A stretch of DNA of 64,000 nt from Tenrec ecaudatus (GCF_050624435.1 NC_134537.1:120269586-120333585); one strand, 5' to 3'. Shown: positions 1 through 12,485, counted from the first letter of the stretch. A program made the numbers and translations. The notes: generated by a model not told the origin, from the sequence alone.

Positions 1-61
1 TGTGTGTCCGACTTAGCATAGCAAGGTCTAAAAGAGGCTAATAGTGTTCTTTCTTCTTCAG

Positions 62-136
62 GATGAATTTGAGGAAATTCTGAATTTTGTCAAGAAAGTA
101 TTAAAATCTTTTTTCTCCAAAGAGAAAAGTGACCAG
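62..136 (+). CDS. Gene A exon, probable end of the coiled coil
   Basis: The exon lies between a strong pyrimidine-rich acceptor (ttctttcttcttcag) and a gtaagt donor. It is exactly 25 codons, phase 0, and charged/hydrophobic as expected of a coiled coil (DEFEEILNFVKKVLK...). It joins in frame to the 23-bp exon. Canonical TRIM exon 3 is about 231 bp, so a 75-bp exon here is unusual. It may be a split or shortened exon 3, or an exon of something else. Confidence 0.5.
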
Positions 137-355
137 GTAAGTGCTCTTGAGAAGCTCCTATATTAAAGTGGTCACATAATCAATGAGGAGTCTTTTTAAG
201 TCCACAAGTCATAAATTATAGCTCCACCTTTACTATAGCATAAATACCAATTTGCTCAATTGTGGGGACCTAAACCAGAAAACATAGCAAGTTTCTATCT
301 CATAGAAGGTGAGCCCATGATATAACCAGAAAAGTAACTGGACAACCATGACTGA

Positions 356-411
<56 letters not shown>

Positions 412-3400
412 ACCCATTTTATTGGCACATAATTTACATAGCATACACTTCAATAATTGGATCATTCAATTATATCAAGGAAAATGATAAATCATCACCA
501 TACCTCCCACCTCCTCCAATGGTTAAACCGCCTTTAAAATGAGTTGTGCAATCATGGTCAGGTCTAGTGCTCTCTCCACCCTCCCGCCTTTTCCACTCCC
601 AAAATCCCCCTTCCCTTCCTATCACCCACTTTCACCCCCTGAGTCCCCTATCAACCCCTGTATCAGCTATTGTCTCTATGCATCCACTCTTCCTGTGTGT
701 GGGTCACAAGCTGAGAAACCAAAACAAAACAATAAAAACCAAATTCAAATTTAGGTGGTAAGAATAAAATAATAATAATATAAAGGCCAAAATACACATA
801 ATGAGTAAGAAAGAAAAGACCTTCACCAACATTCCAAAAGCCAGGGAAGAAATTTCTGTCATCAAACAAGTGGGAGATATAGGCACACAGAATCAACTCA
901 GGTTGGGTCTATCAGGAGGTCATCTGGCCAAGTATCACATTCAATTCAGCATAATGGCTATATCAGAGAACTAAACCCAGAAACAATTTCTAAGAAATAT
1001 TTACGGACTTTACCTGAGTCACTTCTTCTACTCCAATTGTAGGTTGTGGGAGAATGCATAGGTTCATATGACATAATCATAAAGTATAAAGAGCTGGAAA
1101 TATAAGGGAAACTGCACAACAGTAAACTATAATCACTTAAGAGACCAGGGAAAATCTCAAAGAACTTTGCTTGGTTCCAAAGCAAATGTTTGTCCACAAG
1201 AGACTCTCTTGATTAAAAGAAAAAAAATTTTTTTCATTACTGGTTGGGTTCACAATAGATAAAATTATTAAAGTTGTATTATTAATCTTTTGCAGTATTA
1301 GCTAAAATAACGACAGTGGGAATTAAAGAATTAGATGTAATCATGTATGATGGAAACTAGATAGTTCAGCCTGATGGCTAACTGGAGACATAGAGGCCTT
1401 CATGGGTAACACTCATGCTCTCCAGCAACTGAGCTGATTTGATTGCATTTAACGGAGGTAAAGAATTCCTTTCTTTTTTAATTTTTACTTTTATTGCTTA
1501 AGAGGGACCCTAGATGAAACTAGTGTTAGACATGTTGACTTTGTGGTATCTGAGAGATGTCTGAAGATATTTCTCTACATACATAACGAATATAAAGAAC
1601 AGAATAAAGTTCTAAACTGCAGAGCTATAAAATTACATTTACAAGATAAATGACGATTAGAGAAGATAGAAGTGCCCAGGAATCGAAGTCTTGGTTGGAG
1701 TAGTCATAGAACACAAGTTACAGTCAAAGTTCAATTAGATAGCAAACACCTATAGGAAAGGTCATACTTATGTTAGAACTAAGAAGCCATTGTAGAGTTA
1801 GAAATAGCATGTTTCAATAACAAATTATTTTATTCACAATAAATAAGGGAGTTAGTATGATCAGAAAAATCAAAATTGTTTCAAACTTGGTTTTTTTTCT
1901 CCTCAGTGTGTTGTTGTTGTTTAACGCAAGATGAGTGAGTACAGTTAAATGTAGCAAGCCAGTACTTCATCATCTCTCCGATACCATTATGGTTACTCAT
2001 AGAATATTCTTCTTGGCTCAGACTGAGCAGCTCCTCTGCCTTTGTTGTGGTTATTAGGTACAACAGAACAAAACATTTCCCATTGTCACAATCATTATGT
2101 TTGAGCCTGTTGCTGAAACTACTGTGGCAATACACCTAATCAATAGTCTTCTTTTGTTGGCCCTTTACCAAGCAGGATACCCTTTTCCAAGACAAGAAAA
2201 GCATGTCCAAATTACATACACTGAAAGCCCCCCTCCTGACTGCATTTCTTTCGAGACAGATTTGTTTGTTCTCCTGATGGTCCATGATACACTAACTCTT
2301 CTTTGCTAGCACTATAATTCAAGTGCATAATTACTGCTGTCGTCCTTCCTCATTCGTTGTCCAACATTCACATGATTATAAGGCAATTGAAAAATCAAGA
2401 CTTGGGTCAGATGCATGTTTTCAAAATGATATACTTGCTCTCCAATATGTTCAAGAGGTCTTTTAAAGCAAATTCACCCAATAAAAAACAGCATTTGATT
2501 TCTTGACTCCTTTTCTCAAGAACGTTTATTATGGATACAAGCAAAATGAAATCCTTGGCAACTTCAATCTTCTCCATTTATCATGAGGTTGGCTTTTGGG
2601 TTATTTGTGAAGAATTTTGTTTTCTTTACATTAAATTGGGAGCTACAGTTATTGATCTTCATCAGCAAGTTCAAGTTTTCCTTCCTTTCAACAAGCAAGG
2701 TTGTATATCATCTTTGTACCACAGGTTGTTAATAAGCCTTCTTCCAAGTCTGTTACCACTTTCTTCTTTGTTTAGTTCAGTTTTTCAGATTATTTGCTCA
2801 GCATACAGATTGATTAAGTGTATTGAAAAGGAAACAATTAAAAAAAAGAAAAGAAAAAAAGGAAACAATGCTGACATCCACCTTGCCTGCTTTTAAACCA
2901 TGCAGTAGTCCCGTGTTCTGTTCATAAAGAGTCTCTTGTTCCATATAGAGGTTCCACATGAGCACAATGTAGTGTTCTGGAATTCCGATTCTTCTCGAAG
3001 TTATTCACAGTATAAAATGGCTCTGCATAATCAACAAAACCCAAGTAAACATCTTTCTGGTATTCTCTGCTTTCAGCCAAGAGCCATCTGACTTCAGTTG
3101 TAAGAGCCCGCCTGCCTGCCTTACCTTTGAGTTTCTGGTGACTCCCTCTCAGTGTACCGCAGTACCCATTGTTGAACAATCTTCAAGAAAATGTTACTTG
3201 CCTTTGACATTAATGACACTGTTGAATAATTTCTGCATTCTGCTGAGCTGCCTTACTTTGAATGAGTACAAATGAGGATTCTTCCAGAGGGGTTTGCCAG
3301 ATCATTACCTTCCAGATTGTTTTGCATAGGTGAGTTAGTGCTTCCAGAGCTTCATCGACATGTGAAAACACTTCACTCGGTGTTTTGTCATATCCTGGAA

Positions 3401-6400
3401 CCTTGGTTTTTGCTAGTGACTTCAGTGTACTAGCAAACTAGCAGTGCGAACTCCTTCCTTCAGTCCCTTAGGTTCTTGTATGTACGCTACTTAATTGGTG
3501 CAGTTCTTTTTTGGTACAACGACTATATATTTATTCATTCCATTTTCCCCTGATGCTTCCAGCATCATTCAATATTTTGCCCACAGTCCTTCAATCTTGC
3601 AGCTTGAGGCTTGGATTTTGTCTTCATTTCTTTCACCTTGAAATATGTTGAGAATGATCTTCCTTCTTAACTTTCTAACCCCAGGCCTTTGCACATTTTA
3701 TTTTATTACACTACTTTCTCTTCTCAGACTGTTCTTGAAATGTTCTATTTAGACAGTTTACTTAATCAGTTCTTCCATTTGCTACTCTATGTTCAAGAGC
3801 AAGTTTCAGAGTCTCTTCTGACATCTGCTTTGATGTTTTCATTCTTCCCATCTTCCTAATGACTTTTATTTTCTTCATGAATGATGTTCTTGATGTCATC
3901 CCCCAGCTAATCGGGTCTTGTGGTTTTGTGTTTAATGTGTCAAATCTGGTCCTGAAATGTTCTCAAAATTCAGGTGAAATATACTCGAGTCAGTATTTTG
4001 ACTCTTGTGGACCAATTTTAATTTTCCTAAGCTTCAATCTAAACTTAAAAATTGATGTTCTGTTTCACAGTCAGCCTCTGGTCTCATTTTGGCTGCTATT
4101 AATTGAGCTTCTCCATTGTCTCTACCCAGAGATGCAGTATTCCTGGGCATTGCATCTGTTGAAATTCATTTGTACAGTTGCTGTATATGTTGTTGAAAAA
4201 GCATTTTCAATGAAAAAATCGTTGATCTTGCAAAATTTTATCATGTGATTTCCAACTTTGTTTTATCACCAAGACCATGTTTTCAACCAACTGTTCCTTC
4301 TACTTTGTTTCCAACATCTGCATTCTATTTGACAATAATTATTGATAAACCTTGATAGCATGTTTGATCATTTCAGACTAGAGAAGTTTGGTAGAATTCT
4401 TCAGTCTCTTTATTACTAGCATTGGCAGTTGGTGCATAATTTCAATTATAGCTGTATTAATTGACTAGCCTTGTAGTGTAGAGGCGTTATCTGACCACTG
4501 ACAGCATTATACTTCAAGATAGATCTTACTACTTCTTTTGATGATGAATGAATGTGATGGCATTCCTCTTGAATGTGTCATTAGTGACGCAGTAAAAGCA
4601 CATGATTGTTTGACTCAAAATAACCAATACCAGACTGCCTGTGCAAAAGTGTTTCACATTTTAAAATGAAAAACCACTGGTAAATATATAGATATATAGA
4701 TCTATACACATTCCATTAACCTTTATAAAGTTAAAATAGAATGTACCATTAATTTCAATGACCATGGAATTACACTAGTAATTAGTAAGAATCAGTGTAT
4801 TAGTGGTCGCTGGCAGTGAGAGTAAAGAAGAAAGGGGGAGTACCGCGTTTCTTTTAAAGGTTGACGGAAGCATCTGGGCATGGGCATCGATGATGGTTTC
4901 ACAGTATGAAGACAATAACTCATGTCACTAAATTAACCATGTAAAAAATGTGGAAATGGCAAATGTCTTGTTTGATATATTTTTACCAGAACATTAAGAG
5001 TAATTCAAATTCAAATCACTTTATAAATGGGGGCAATGTTGAAACAACATGAAAAGTCAGAAATCTGTCAATTTCTCCAATAGACTTTTCTCTACTATAA
5101 GAAGTGTTTCTACAGAATTGTGGGCGTAGGGAGAGGGAGACATTCTGTTAAAACCTGCAGCAATTTGTCCTCATTTAATGAGTACACTAAGACATCAAGT
5201 ACACTGATACAAGAATTGGACGAATCTTTGGAAGATAATAAAAATCAGATCATCTAATGGCTTTTTGATTCTGTTAAGGTATTGCTCTCATTTTGGGGAA
5301 TGGATAAATTTTATTCTTTTATTTTCTCTCATGAAAAAAGTTCGGCCAAATACATTTCTTTCTAGATTAAACTGTGTGTCAAAGCCCTGCTAAATTTGTC
5401 TTGAGGCTATTATCCTGGCCTAACAATGTAATTTTGTACCAGTCCAGAATTGTTGCTCTGTTTTTGCATCCAGCACAGAGAGGCAATGCGGGAGGTGTCT
5501 GAACAATCCATCTCTAATTCTATTTCCTTCTCCCCTCAGGCCCCATACCGTACTTTACGGAAGTAAGTATCTATATTAGTTTTCTCTTGCAATGTAACAA
5601 ATTACTACAAACTTAGCCACTAAAAACAACACCTACTTATAAAATCTTGATTTTCTACATCAGTAACCCAGGATGCAGTGCTTTGGTATCTCACAGGCTG
5701 TCTGGGCTGTGTTCTCATCTGGAGTCCCAGGTCCTCGTTCGGCCTCGTTCTGGTTGTTGCCAGAATTAAGCTGTTTGAACCGGCTGCACTGGCTGAGGGC
5801 CCTGTTTTCTTGCTAATATTTCAGCCAACGTTGTTCTCGGCTCAGAACTGCTTCTAGATCAAAAGCTACTAAGAGAGCATCTTCCCCATGCCAAATCTCT
5901 CTCTACCCAGAAGCACTTTAAGGACTTATCTGAGTAATTCATGCCCATGTGGGAAAATCTTCCTATTTTATGGCTAAGTAGTTTAGGACCTTATTTATAC
6001 CTATAAAAATCTCATATTCGCACTCAGATAAGTGTTGAATAGATTAATTGAGAGAAGGCAAGTATCAGAAGGCAAGAATCTTCTGAGCCTTCTTAGAGCA
6101 GACTCATGTCAACACTATAGGACAAGGTAGAACTGACCCCATGAGTTTTCAAACACTTTGGAACTGCTGAGCTTGCAATGCACAGTCCAATGAGTAGCCG
6201 CTACACCACTGAGGAGCCTTGTTATTGACCCTATAGCAACCCTATCTGTAAGAAGGGCTGGGTTCTTAAGGGAGCCCACCTAGGCGATATAGATGGTTAA
6301 TGTGCTTAGTTGAGACCCAAGAAGCTGGGCTGTTCAAGGCCACACAGACATGCCTTCGAAGAAAGATCTGGGATTCTACCCCCTAATGATCAGAGACTGC

Positions 6401-8053
6401 AAACCGTATGAATCACAGTCCTGCACTGACATACATAGACGCACCGTGAGTTGGATTCCACTTCGTGGGAACTGGTAACTCATTACTTACTGACAGAGCC
6501 CAATGAGGAGGAAAGAACAGGAATACTACTTTTTTCAGTATTCTCTAAAGGGAGTCTAATTCCGTCTTTGTTCACAGGCACAAGTCTCGGATGAACTTTC
6601 CCAAGGCCATTTTGAAAGGATTGAGCATGGAGCAAGGATGGTTGGAGTGGATGAGAGGATTTTCAGGTGAGGTGAGGTCTGGTGAATTGACTAGCGATAG
6701 CAGGAATGCACACTGACCAAGATGCCCTGCAGTTCTGTCACTTATCCAATTCTCTAAAGTGGACCAGTTAATAGGAAAGATTAAGCCTTACCCATAGGAT
6801 TAAATCAAATAAACTATATCTGGGCCATAGTCCAGATATAAATATATTTTGCCTTCTACTCTCTCTCTCCAGGAACTGATAATTTTCAGGGATTTGATTT
6901 TGGCTACTCCAATCATGTTTACCCTTGACTAAATAAGATAGTGTAGAACACAGAGGTGAACTTCGTTCCTTTACATCATGTTTCCTGGCTAACACTCTGC
7001 TTCCTCCCAAACATCAGTGCTCAGCCCTGAACTTACAACCCACCCATCAAGTAACCCACAATGCACAGGCACACTAAGAAAAAAATCTGACAATTTCATG
7101 GTGACTTTTCATGCCTAGTCTGTCAGATCTTAACCTTGTATTAACACTGAATTCTAATTCAATGTATTAGAAGGGGGAGTAGCCTCGACTAAGAGAAATG
7201 GTTCTAATATACTGATTGTCCTAAGACTAAGGTCTGAAAGCTACACTGGAAGCATTGGTGAAAAACAAGGCTCCAGGAACTGAGAGAATATCAATGGAAA
7301 TAGCTCAAAATTAAACACATAGTAAATCTAAGGTGTTCAGGTAGCATTTGCCAAAGATGCAAATTTCTTGAGGCATGAGTAGGAAAAGTTTAAGAAGCCC
7401 TAGGCTCGGGTATAATGCCCTTAACTGGTATCAATAGGAGTTGGATTTGTTTTTTCTTTCTTCCCTTCCCAGTGGATATAACGCTGGATAAGGAAACAGC
7501 AAGCCCTTGTCTCACTGTGTCCCTAGATTTGAAGAGTGTGGTGAACAAAGGCATCAAGCAGGATATAGTGGATCATCAGGAACGATTTGATTATCCTGCC
7601 GTCATGGGAATCCAGAGTTTTACCTCTGGAATACATTATTGGGAGGTGATTGTGGGAGAAAATAATGAATGGGAAATAGGAATCTGTAAGGCGTCTTTGG
7701 GTAGAAAGAATGCCTCCTTCTCCGCTAAGGATTTGTATTTGTTGAAGTGTGTTTGGCAGGAGCAGGCCTATGCTTTCTGTAACCCCAACTCATTACTACT
7801 AGTTCCTTCCTCAAAGTGTGCTACCAAAAACGTGGGGATTTTACTTGATTATGATTTGGGGACTATTTTATTTTATGATGCTATAAGAGATTGTCCCCTA
7901 CTTACTTTGCCAGTTTTTCCATCAGGACCTCTGCGTCCAATCTTCTTTCCTTGTACCAGTATTAAAGATGGAGAACCCGTTCCATTAACAATCTGCCCAT
8001 TACAAAAACCTTTCCGAAGGAAAACTTTATCTTCACCATCTAACAGTTACTGA
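62..8053 (+). CDS. Gene A: TRIM-family PRY-SPRY protein, 3' part (5' exons lie left of the window)
   Basis: Four GT-AG exons join in phase: 62-136 (75 bp), 5540-5562 (23 bp), 6578-6666 (89 bp) and 7473-8053 (581 bp with stop). Together they give 768 bp, i.e. 255 residues of open frame. The 23-bp exon is a hallmark of class IV TRIM genes, and the order coiled-coil end, linker, PRY-SPRY is canonical. RING, B-box and most of the coiled coil would lie upstream. TRIM proteins are usually E3 ubiquitin ligases in which the SPRY domain recognises the target; that role is inferred from the family. The linker and SPRY most resemble the TRIM43/49/64/77-type group, from memory. No frameshift or stop breaks the visible part. 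A second TRIM gene follows 9 kb downstream on the same strand, suggesting a local TRIM cluster. Expression is unknown. Confidence 0.8.
358..411. repeat. (GATA)n microsatellite
   Basis: About 13 uninterrupted GATA units. Confidence 0.97.
411..1200 (-). repeat. Old LINE 3'-UTR-like fragment, antisense
   Basis: A C-rich stretch (540-680) followed by A-rich sequence resembles the layout of the better preserved L1-type 3' ends in this window read in reverse. It is too diverged for a firm family call. The rest of the block shows nothing else. Confidence 0.35.
1200..2094. other. Gene A intron, no recognised feature
   Basis: AT-rich sequence with only short, unsupported open frames. Nothing recognised. 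Confidence 0.5.
2095..4650 (-). mobile_element. BovB/RTE-type LINE, 2.5 kb, antisense, degraded
   Basis: Read on the minus strand, the region carries RTE endonuclease-reverse transcriptase sequence in order. An endonuclease end (around 4200-4050, ...WRSSINSS-like) and a linker with MSEETLKLAL (about 3830-3770) come first. An RT palm segment at 3179-2922 follows, with EVRWLLAESREYQKDVYLGF and FVDYAEPF, matching the BovB pattern F-I-D-Y-A-K-A-F. The 3' untranslated part extends to about 2095. Stops and frameshifts are frequent, so it is dead. It lies wholly within the first visible intron of gene A. Confidence 0.85.
4651..5539. other. Gene A intron, no recognised feature
   Basis: Unique-looking AT-rich intron. 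No repeat or open frame that I can support. Confidence 0.5.
5540..5562 (+). CDS. Gene A 23-bp TRIM linker exon
   Basis: The exon is exactly 23 bp between 'tcccctcag' and 'gtaagt', encoding APYRTLR plus two bases of the next codon. Class IV TRIM genes carry a 23-bp exon at this position (consensus like D-x-K-x-x-L-x-R), which is the main reason for the call. It ends in phase 2 and matches the next exon. Confidence 0.75.
5575..5870. repeat. Ancient placental interspersed repeat, unclassified
   Basis: The stretch beginning near 'acaaattactacaaacttagcc' and continuing with 'tctcatctggagtcccagg' matches a common old mammalian repeat that I recognise but cannot assign to a named family with certainty. 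Confidence 0.5.
6101..6225 (-). repeat. AfroSINE-like element, antisense
   Basis: Contains 'gactcatgtcaacactatagg', a form of the SINE core, and ends with the 'gccgctacaccactgaggagcc' head in reverse. Confidence 0.75.
6272..6485 (+). repeat. AfroSINE-like element, sense
   Basis: Diverged copy: 'ggttaatgtgcttagttgag' head, 'ggttcaaggcc'-type B-box region and 'accgtgagttggattcc' core near the end. Confidence 0.6.
6578..6666 (+). CDS. Gene A linker exon before PRY-SPRY
   Basis: An 89-bp exon with acceptor 'ttgttcacag' and donor 'gtgagg', entering in phase 2 and leaving in phase 1. It encodes a linker ending WLEWMRGFS, corresponding to the L-x-x-x-F-x stretch that precedes the PRY motif in TRIM proteins. 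The gene B counterpart is 101 bp, so this copy is four codons shorter. Confidence 0.75.
7473..8053 (+). CDS. Gene A terminal exon: PRY-SPRY (B30.2) domain
   Basis: The acceptor 'ttcccttcccag' precedes a phase-1 exon of 581 bp ending in TGA at 8051-8053. The PRY part begins VDITLDKETASP and includes QERFDYP. SPRY core motifs follow: GIHYWEV, NEWEIGIC, VGILLDYDLG, ILFYDA and GPLRPIF, ending PLTICP and a basic tail. Most family-conserved positions are kept, with LDP changed to LDK. The domain is the ligand-binding platform of TRIM, butyrophilin and pyrin proteins. Variable loops between the motifs differ strongly from gene B, as expected for fast-evolving SPRY domains. Confidence 0.92.
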
Positions 8054-8270
8054 GCTTTGGAGGAAGCTGATGGAACAATAAGATAAAATGTCGGCTTGGT
8101 TGCTGCCTCCAGGAGTTCGTAATTAAATCAGGATGGTTGTTGAAAGCGTTTATCAGGCAAAATATCACATTAGCGGGAGAGGTGGGGGATACTATTTACT
8201 ATCTCTCATAAAATTTGAATGGCCTTACATCTTTACGATTTGTGATCACTAGATTCTAGCTACTCATTCA

Positions 8271-8377
8271 AATAAAGCATCCATGAAACTAGCACTAATT
8301 TATTCTAATCATAATTCTAAGTAAAATAAAGCATCCATGAAACTAGCATTAATTTATTCTAATAATACTCTAAGTAC
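8271..8377 (+). promoter_or_regulatory. Duplicated polyadenylation region of gene A
   Basis: AATAAA at 8271-8276, 218 bp after the stop codon, and again at 8325-8330. Each lies at the start of a ~54-bp direct tandem repeat (8271-8324 and 8325-8377) differing at a few positions. This is the first AATAAA pair after the gene A stop and probably marks its 3' end. Confidence 0.55.
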
Positions 8378-9670
8378 TGAATATAGTGTCTTGACAATTA
8401 TCAGAAAGGATACCAAATATTTAGATTAAAATTTTCCAGATTGAAAATCATATGAATGTTAAATTTAACAGTATAAAATATATATTTTATTTATGTGCAT
8501 CTAACACAAAGCTGGTATTAATAGGCTATAGACAACCCATAGCATTTCTGCCAAACATATTTCCCCTTCCCCTCCTTCAAGAGAGGTGACCACCTGAAAT
8601 TGTTATTTACAGACTTCCCTTGAGAACATTATTACAAAGGTAAATTATTTTCTTTTTAGAAAAAAAATAACCAGGAAGTATGCTAAGGATAGAGGTACTT
8701 CATTCAAAGTACCGTCTTTGAAAATATAGGCTTTTGTATTATGTCACTCAGAGCAGCAGAAAAAGATGGGCACTTAGGAATGTTCTTGCCTTAAAATGTT
8801 TGCTGAAATATCTGTGTTCATAAGGAAAACTTTCTAAAGAGATCAAACCATAAAACTTCTACTACTGAGTTGCCTTGAATGTATGAACTTCCCATCTTTT
8901 ATATAGTTTTATATGTTTTATGGGTTTTTATATATTTCAACAGTTAATATTTAGTGAATACCTGATTAAAGTTGAATATTCACTACTCATGATCATTCCG
9001 ATATGTTCTATTTCTATGTTGCTTTAACTCCAGTTAGTTACAACCTTTTCGTGACTTAAAAAGAGACCGCGAGTAGTATTACTCGAAAAGGGCACCGACA
9101 CATTGCTCACAAAATGCTGTTGTAAATTCTAAATGGAGCCGTTGTAGGCCAGAGGAGTGGTGTCGGGTGTGGGAAGAGGACTGGCCATATAAACTGGACG
9201 GTGAAGGCACTTCTGCACACTGCATGATGGTACAAATTATGAAACGTCAAATATTAGATTAAAAAGTTAATTACAATAATCTGTTAAATGTCTGAGAATC
9301 AAATTTAAACTTTTAGCCTTACGTCTAACCTTAAGAAAAGGCTTCTGTGTGAACATAGATTTTACAGATAAACTCATCACGTTATACACTGAGAGAAAAT
9401 GACTAAGACTTCCCCACTGCCTCCCTTCTTAACTTGAGGTCTGCTTATCTTTTTCTTCACCCAGTTATTAAGATTACTAGTACTACATTTGTACTAGTAG
9501 CACATTTCATGAAATCACCTCAAAGTGGGTTCTGTAAGACTTACCATGTTGATTTTGTAAAATACTTCTAAGACTTATATTTTCTGTTTGAACTAATATT
9601 ACAGACTATTGAGCCCTGGTCAGGGTTATTTATAAAGAAGCTTGGTTCCTCAAAGCCAGTGACCCTTTAC
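8378..9670. other. Intergenic sequence, no recognised feature
   Basis: AT-rich with several poly-A/T runs. No coding or repeat signal that I can name. Confidence 0.45.
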
Positions 9671-9674
9671 AGCA

Positions 9675-9862
9675 TTTGGCAGGACTGTGGGGCAGACATT
9701 TGATTATAACTGCCAGGTTGGCAGTTCAAACCCACCAGCCACTCCGTGGGAGAAAGACTAGGCTCTCTGCTCCCATAAAGACTAACAGCCATGGAGTTGT
9801 TCTTCTTTGCCCTTGATAGGGTCCCTAGAAGCCAGAATCAACTCAGTGACGGTGAGATTAAG
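9675..9862 (+). repeat. AfroSINE-like element, sense
   Basis: Clear tRNA-type B-box region ('ggcagttcaaacccaccagcc'), then 'ccgtgggagaaagactaggc', and the core ending 'cagaatcaactcagtgacgg'. Confidence 0.85.
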
Positions 9863-11515
9863 CCTTGGAAAATATTTTCATCATCAGATAATTTTATGAT
9901 AGTAGGAAAGGGTCCCCCCCCCTTTCCCTTTTAACATAAAGCCATAAAAATTAACTACTACATATCTCTAATGATAGAAGTAGCAAGGGGTCCTCAATAT
10001 TTTAATTAGTTTTATTATTGAATTGGCCTATTATGGAGTAGGAAAAACGTTCTTTTTCCTGTGTAAAGATTTTAGGTGTTTTATCCAAAAAGATCAGCGC
10101 TGTACATGTTTTAGGATAAATGCTCATTAGCAAAAACTCAGTCTGTGTCTCAATAACAGTTACACAATGATAAATAAATGTAACCATTATACAATGATAA
10201 ATAAATGTGTCATGGAAATGCTCCTTATTTCCAACAACCTGGTAACAAATCTGGACCACCTCTACCACCCCCCTTATCCCCCCCACACCAGTCACGCCCC
10301 GTTTTATTTGGGAGACAAATGCCCTAGACGCTGCTGAAAAGAACAACTCTGGATGAGTGAAGGAAGGAGAGGGGACCTTGAGAGTGACGCCCAATGGTGC
10401 TCCGCGCAGTGGCTCGAGACTTAGAACAGGCCGTCCACGACACCTGTCAGGGCACAGGCACTAGGATAAATTTGAGGGACAAAAAGAACGAAACTCACCC
10501 CTAGCTGGATGGTCTTGGTCCAACTCTTCAACATTTGCAGGGAGTTCATTACAAATATAAACTAAAAGTCCCACCTCAAATCTACTTTGAGGAATAGCGT
10601 TCAGAAGTGTGGATTTTTGTCAACTCACGTAAGTGGTTCTTGTTCGTACTGCTGTCTGTTAACTGAAGAGTTTTGTCATAGGAATATGACTTGAAATTCC
10701 GCAGAGTTGCCTGCCTGATGGTGAGATGCTAGTGCTAAAAAAAAGTAACAGAGCAGAGAACAGCTCTTCTTTCTCTCTTGTCCCAGCAGCTTCCTCTAAC
10801 ACGGAGACCCAGGATGACAAAGTAGGAGAGCTCTTTCCTGGAGAGCATTTCTTTGGCCAGTTTCCTTTAACTATCTAAGCTCGCGCGTAGTATTGTAGTA
10901 TTTATATATTTATAGATGTATGATGTGAGAAGAGGGTAAAATAATAGGTGAGAACAAAGCCAAAGTAAAGAAAAAATAAAGTTAGGAAAACCAAGATTGA
11001 GCTTCAGTCTGAATTTACCACATAGATAACATGTGACACAAATTATTCTCCAGCGCTCCTTTATCTTGGTTTCTGTGCACATAAACGTAATACCTGTTCT
11101 TTCTGTGTTTCCAATGTCTTTCTACTTTCTTAGTTCGTTTGAATATTTTTAAAACAGATATATTGGGCATCTGCTGTTGTCAGGTGTAGATACAGGTAGA
11201 GTGGACAGGGTACAAGTAAATATATTCATAGAAGGACAGATCGATTATAAGAATATTGGGGATGATATTTTAATAATTGGTAAAAATTCAAGTGAGATTA
11301 GGGTGAGGAGAGGGCAGATGACACACACACACACACAAAACAACAACAACAACAGGTAGTCATTTGAACTGTAAGTGCAAAAGGAAATCATTAGAAACTT
11401 GATTTAACTTTTTCAAATTATATTTCCCTTGCTGAGCTCAGAGGAGTTGGTGGACTATAACAGATGATGACATTATGGTGGGCCCCCACGAATGGGCTTA
11501 AGGTAAGACAGACGC
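9863..11515. other. Intergenic sequence, little to report
   Basis: Contains short A/C-rich runs, a (CA)n/(AAC)n tract at 11321-11355 and open frames without recognisable content. No gene is supported. Confidence 0.45.
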
Positions 11516-11516
11516 T

Positions 11517-11588
11517 GGGTTGAATCCAGAGTGGTGTTAGAAAGATAATTTTGGGTTGAATCCAGAGCGGTGTTATAAAGATAATTTT
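11517..11588. repeat. 36-bp tandem duplication
   Basis: Two copies (11517-11552, 11553-11588) beginning 'gggttgaatccagag', differing at two positions. Confidence 0.9.
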
Positions 11589-11934
11589 GGGTGCTTACTG
11601 AGCATTCCATTGCAAATGAACTGAAATCTTTGAGTCCTTGGGGTTTTACAATGGAAAGTGGCACTTGCCTTAGCCTGCATAAGTGAGTGAAATTATCTAC
11701 CGAGAGACTTAGATCCAGAAGAAGGGAGTTAGATTGAAGTACCTCCAAATTTAGATCTTCTAAAACAACACTGAGAACCCCCCTCCCCCAGTAAAGTAGG
11801 AACAGCATCAGCTACAAGATCTTGATAAACAAGAGAAGAAAATGCTAAGGAGAAAAGGCATGAGCAGCATGTTTGACTCTTGCTAAGACTTCAAGCCAAG
11901 ACTGGCTGCTGTATGTGTTCCTTGTTTTTCAGTA

Positions 11935-12066
11935 GCTCTAGCTTCACGGCCATCGGGTTGATATGGACTCATAGCAACCTGACCCTCTGGGACCGGATAG
12001 AACCGCCTCTGTGAATTGAACTCTACTGGGCTAGAAAGCCTCATCTTTCTGGTATTGAAACACCCA
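11935..12066 (-). repeat. AfroSINE-like element, antisense
   Basis: Contains 'atatggactcatagcaacct' and 'ccggatagaaccgcc', the reverse of the SINE core, and 'cctcatctttct' further on. Confidence 0.8.
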
Positions 12067-12074
12067 AGCAGTAA

Positions 12075-12335
12075 AAAGAACTGGAACGACTTTGAAAGCC
12101 AAATGATAAGTAGAGAGAAATTGTTTGCAATGCATAGAATGTCAAAGCTCTTTTAAAAAAAAAGTATAAATATCTCTCAAAATCGAGAAGAGTCCAACTA
12201 CCTGATTGAAAAAAAAAAGGGTAAATGGCTCCTACATACTGTTTAAAAGAAATGGAAATGGCTCTTAACGATTATTAAAATAGAAGTCTGCTCATAATAA
12301 AATAATTGCAAATTGAAAGGCATCAAGCAAGAGCT
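12075..12335 (+). mobile_element. L1 ORF2 3'-end remnant
   Basis: A-rich sequence resembling the end of L1 ORF2 ('cagtaaaaagaactggaacg', 'atctctcaaaatcgagaag', 'gtaaatggctcctac'). Heavily mutated. Confidence 0.45.
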
Positions 12336-12485
12336 AAGCATCTTAGTGTTTTTGAAGGTTTTAAATTTACATAATGTATTTTAGAGAGATTTTTGTTAAA
12401 AATGGAATTAAAAGATAATAGGGTTATTTCCCAAAAAGTTGAGTTTTTTCCCCCTCATAGAGGTTTTTTTTTTTTTTGTTCTAAC

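Noticed and set aside
358..411. Direct GATA repeats considered as a CRISPR-like array
   Set aside because: A simple microsatellite without spacers, in a mammalian genome.
2531..2896. 121-codon open frame on the plus strand
   Set aside because: It is the antisense strand of the BovB/RTE copy and is explained by that element.
3859..4248. 129-codon open frame on the plus strand
   Set aside because: Also the antisense strand of the BovB/RTE copy.
10002..10394. 130-codon minus-strand open frame
   Set aside because: Low-complexity, no motif, no promoter or splice context.
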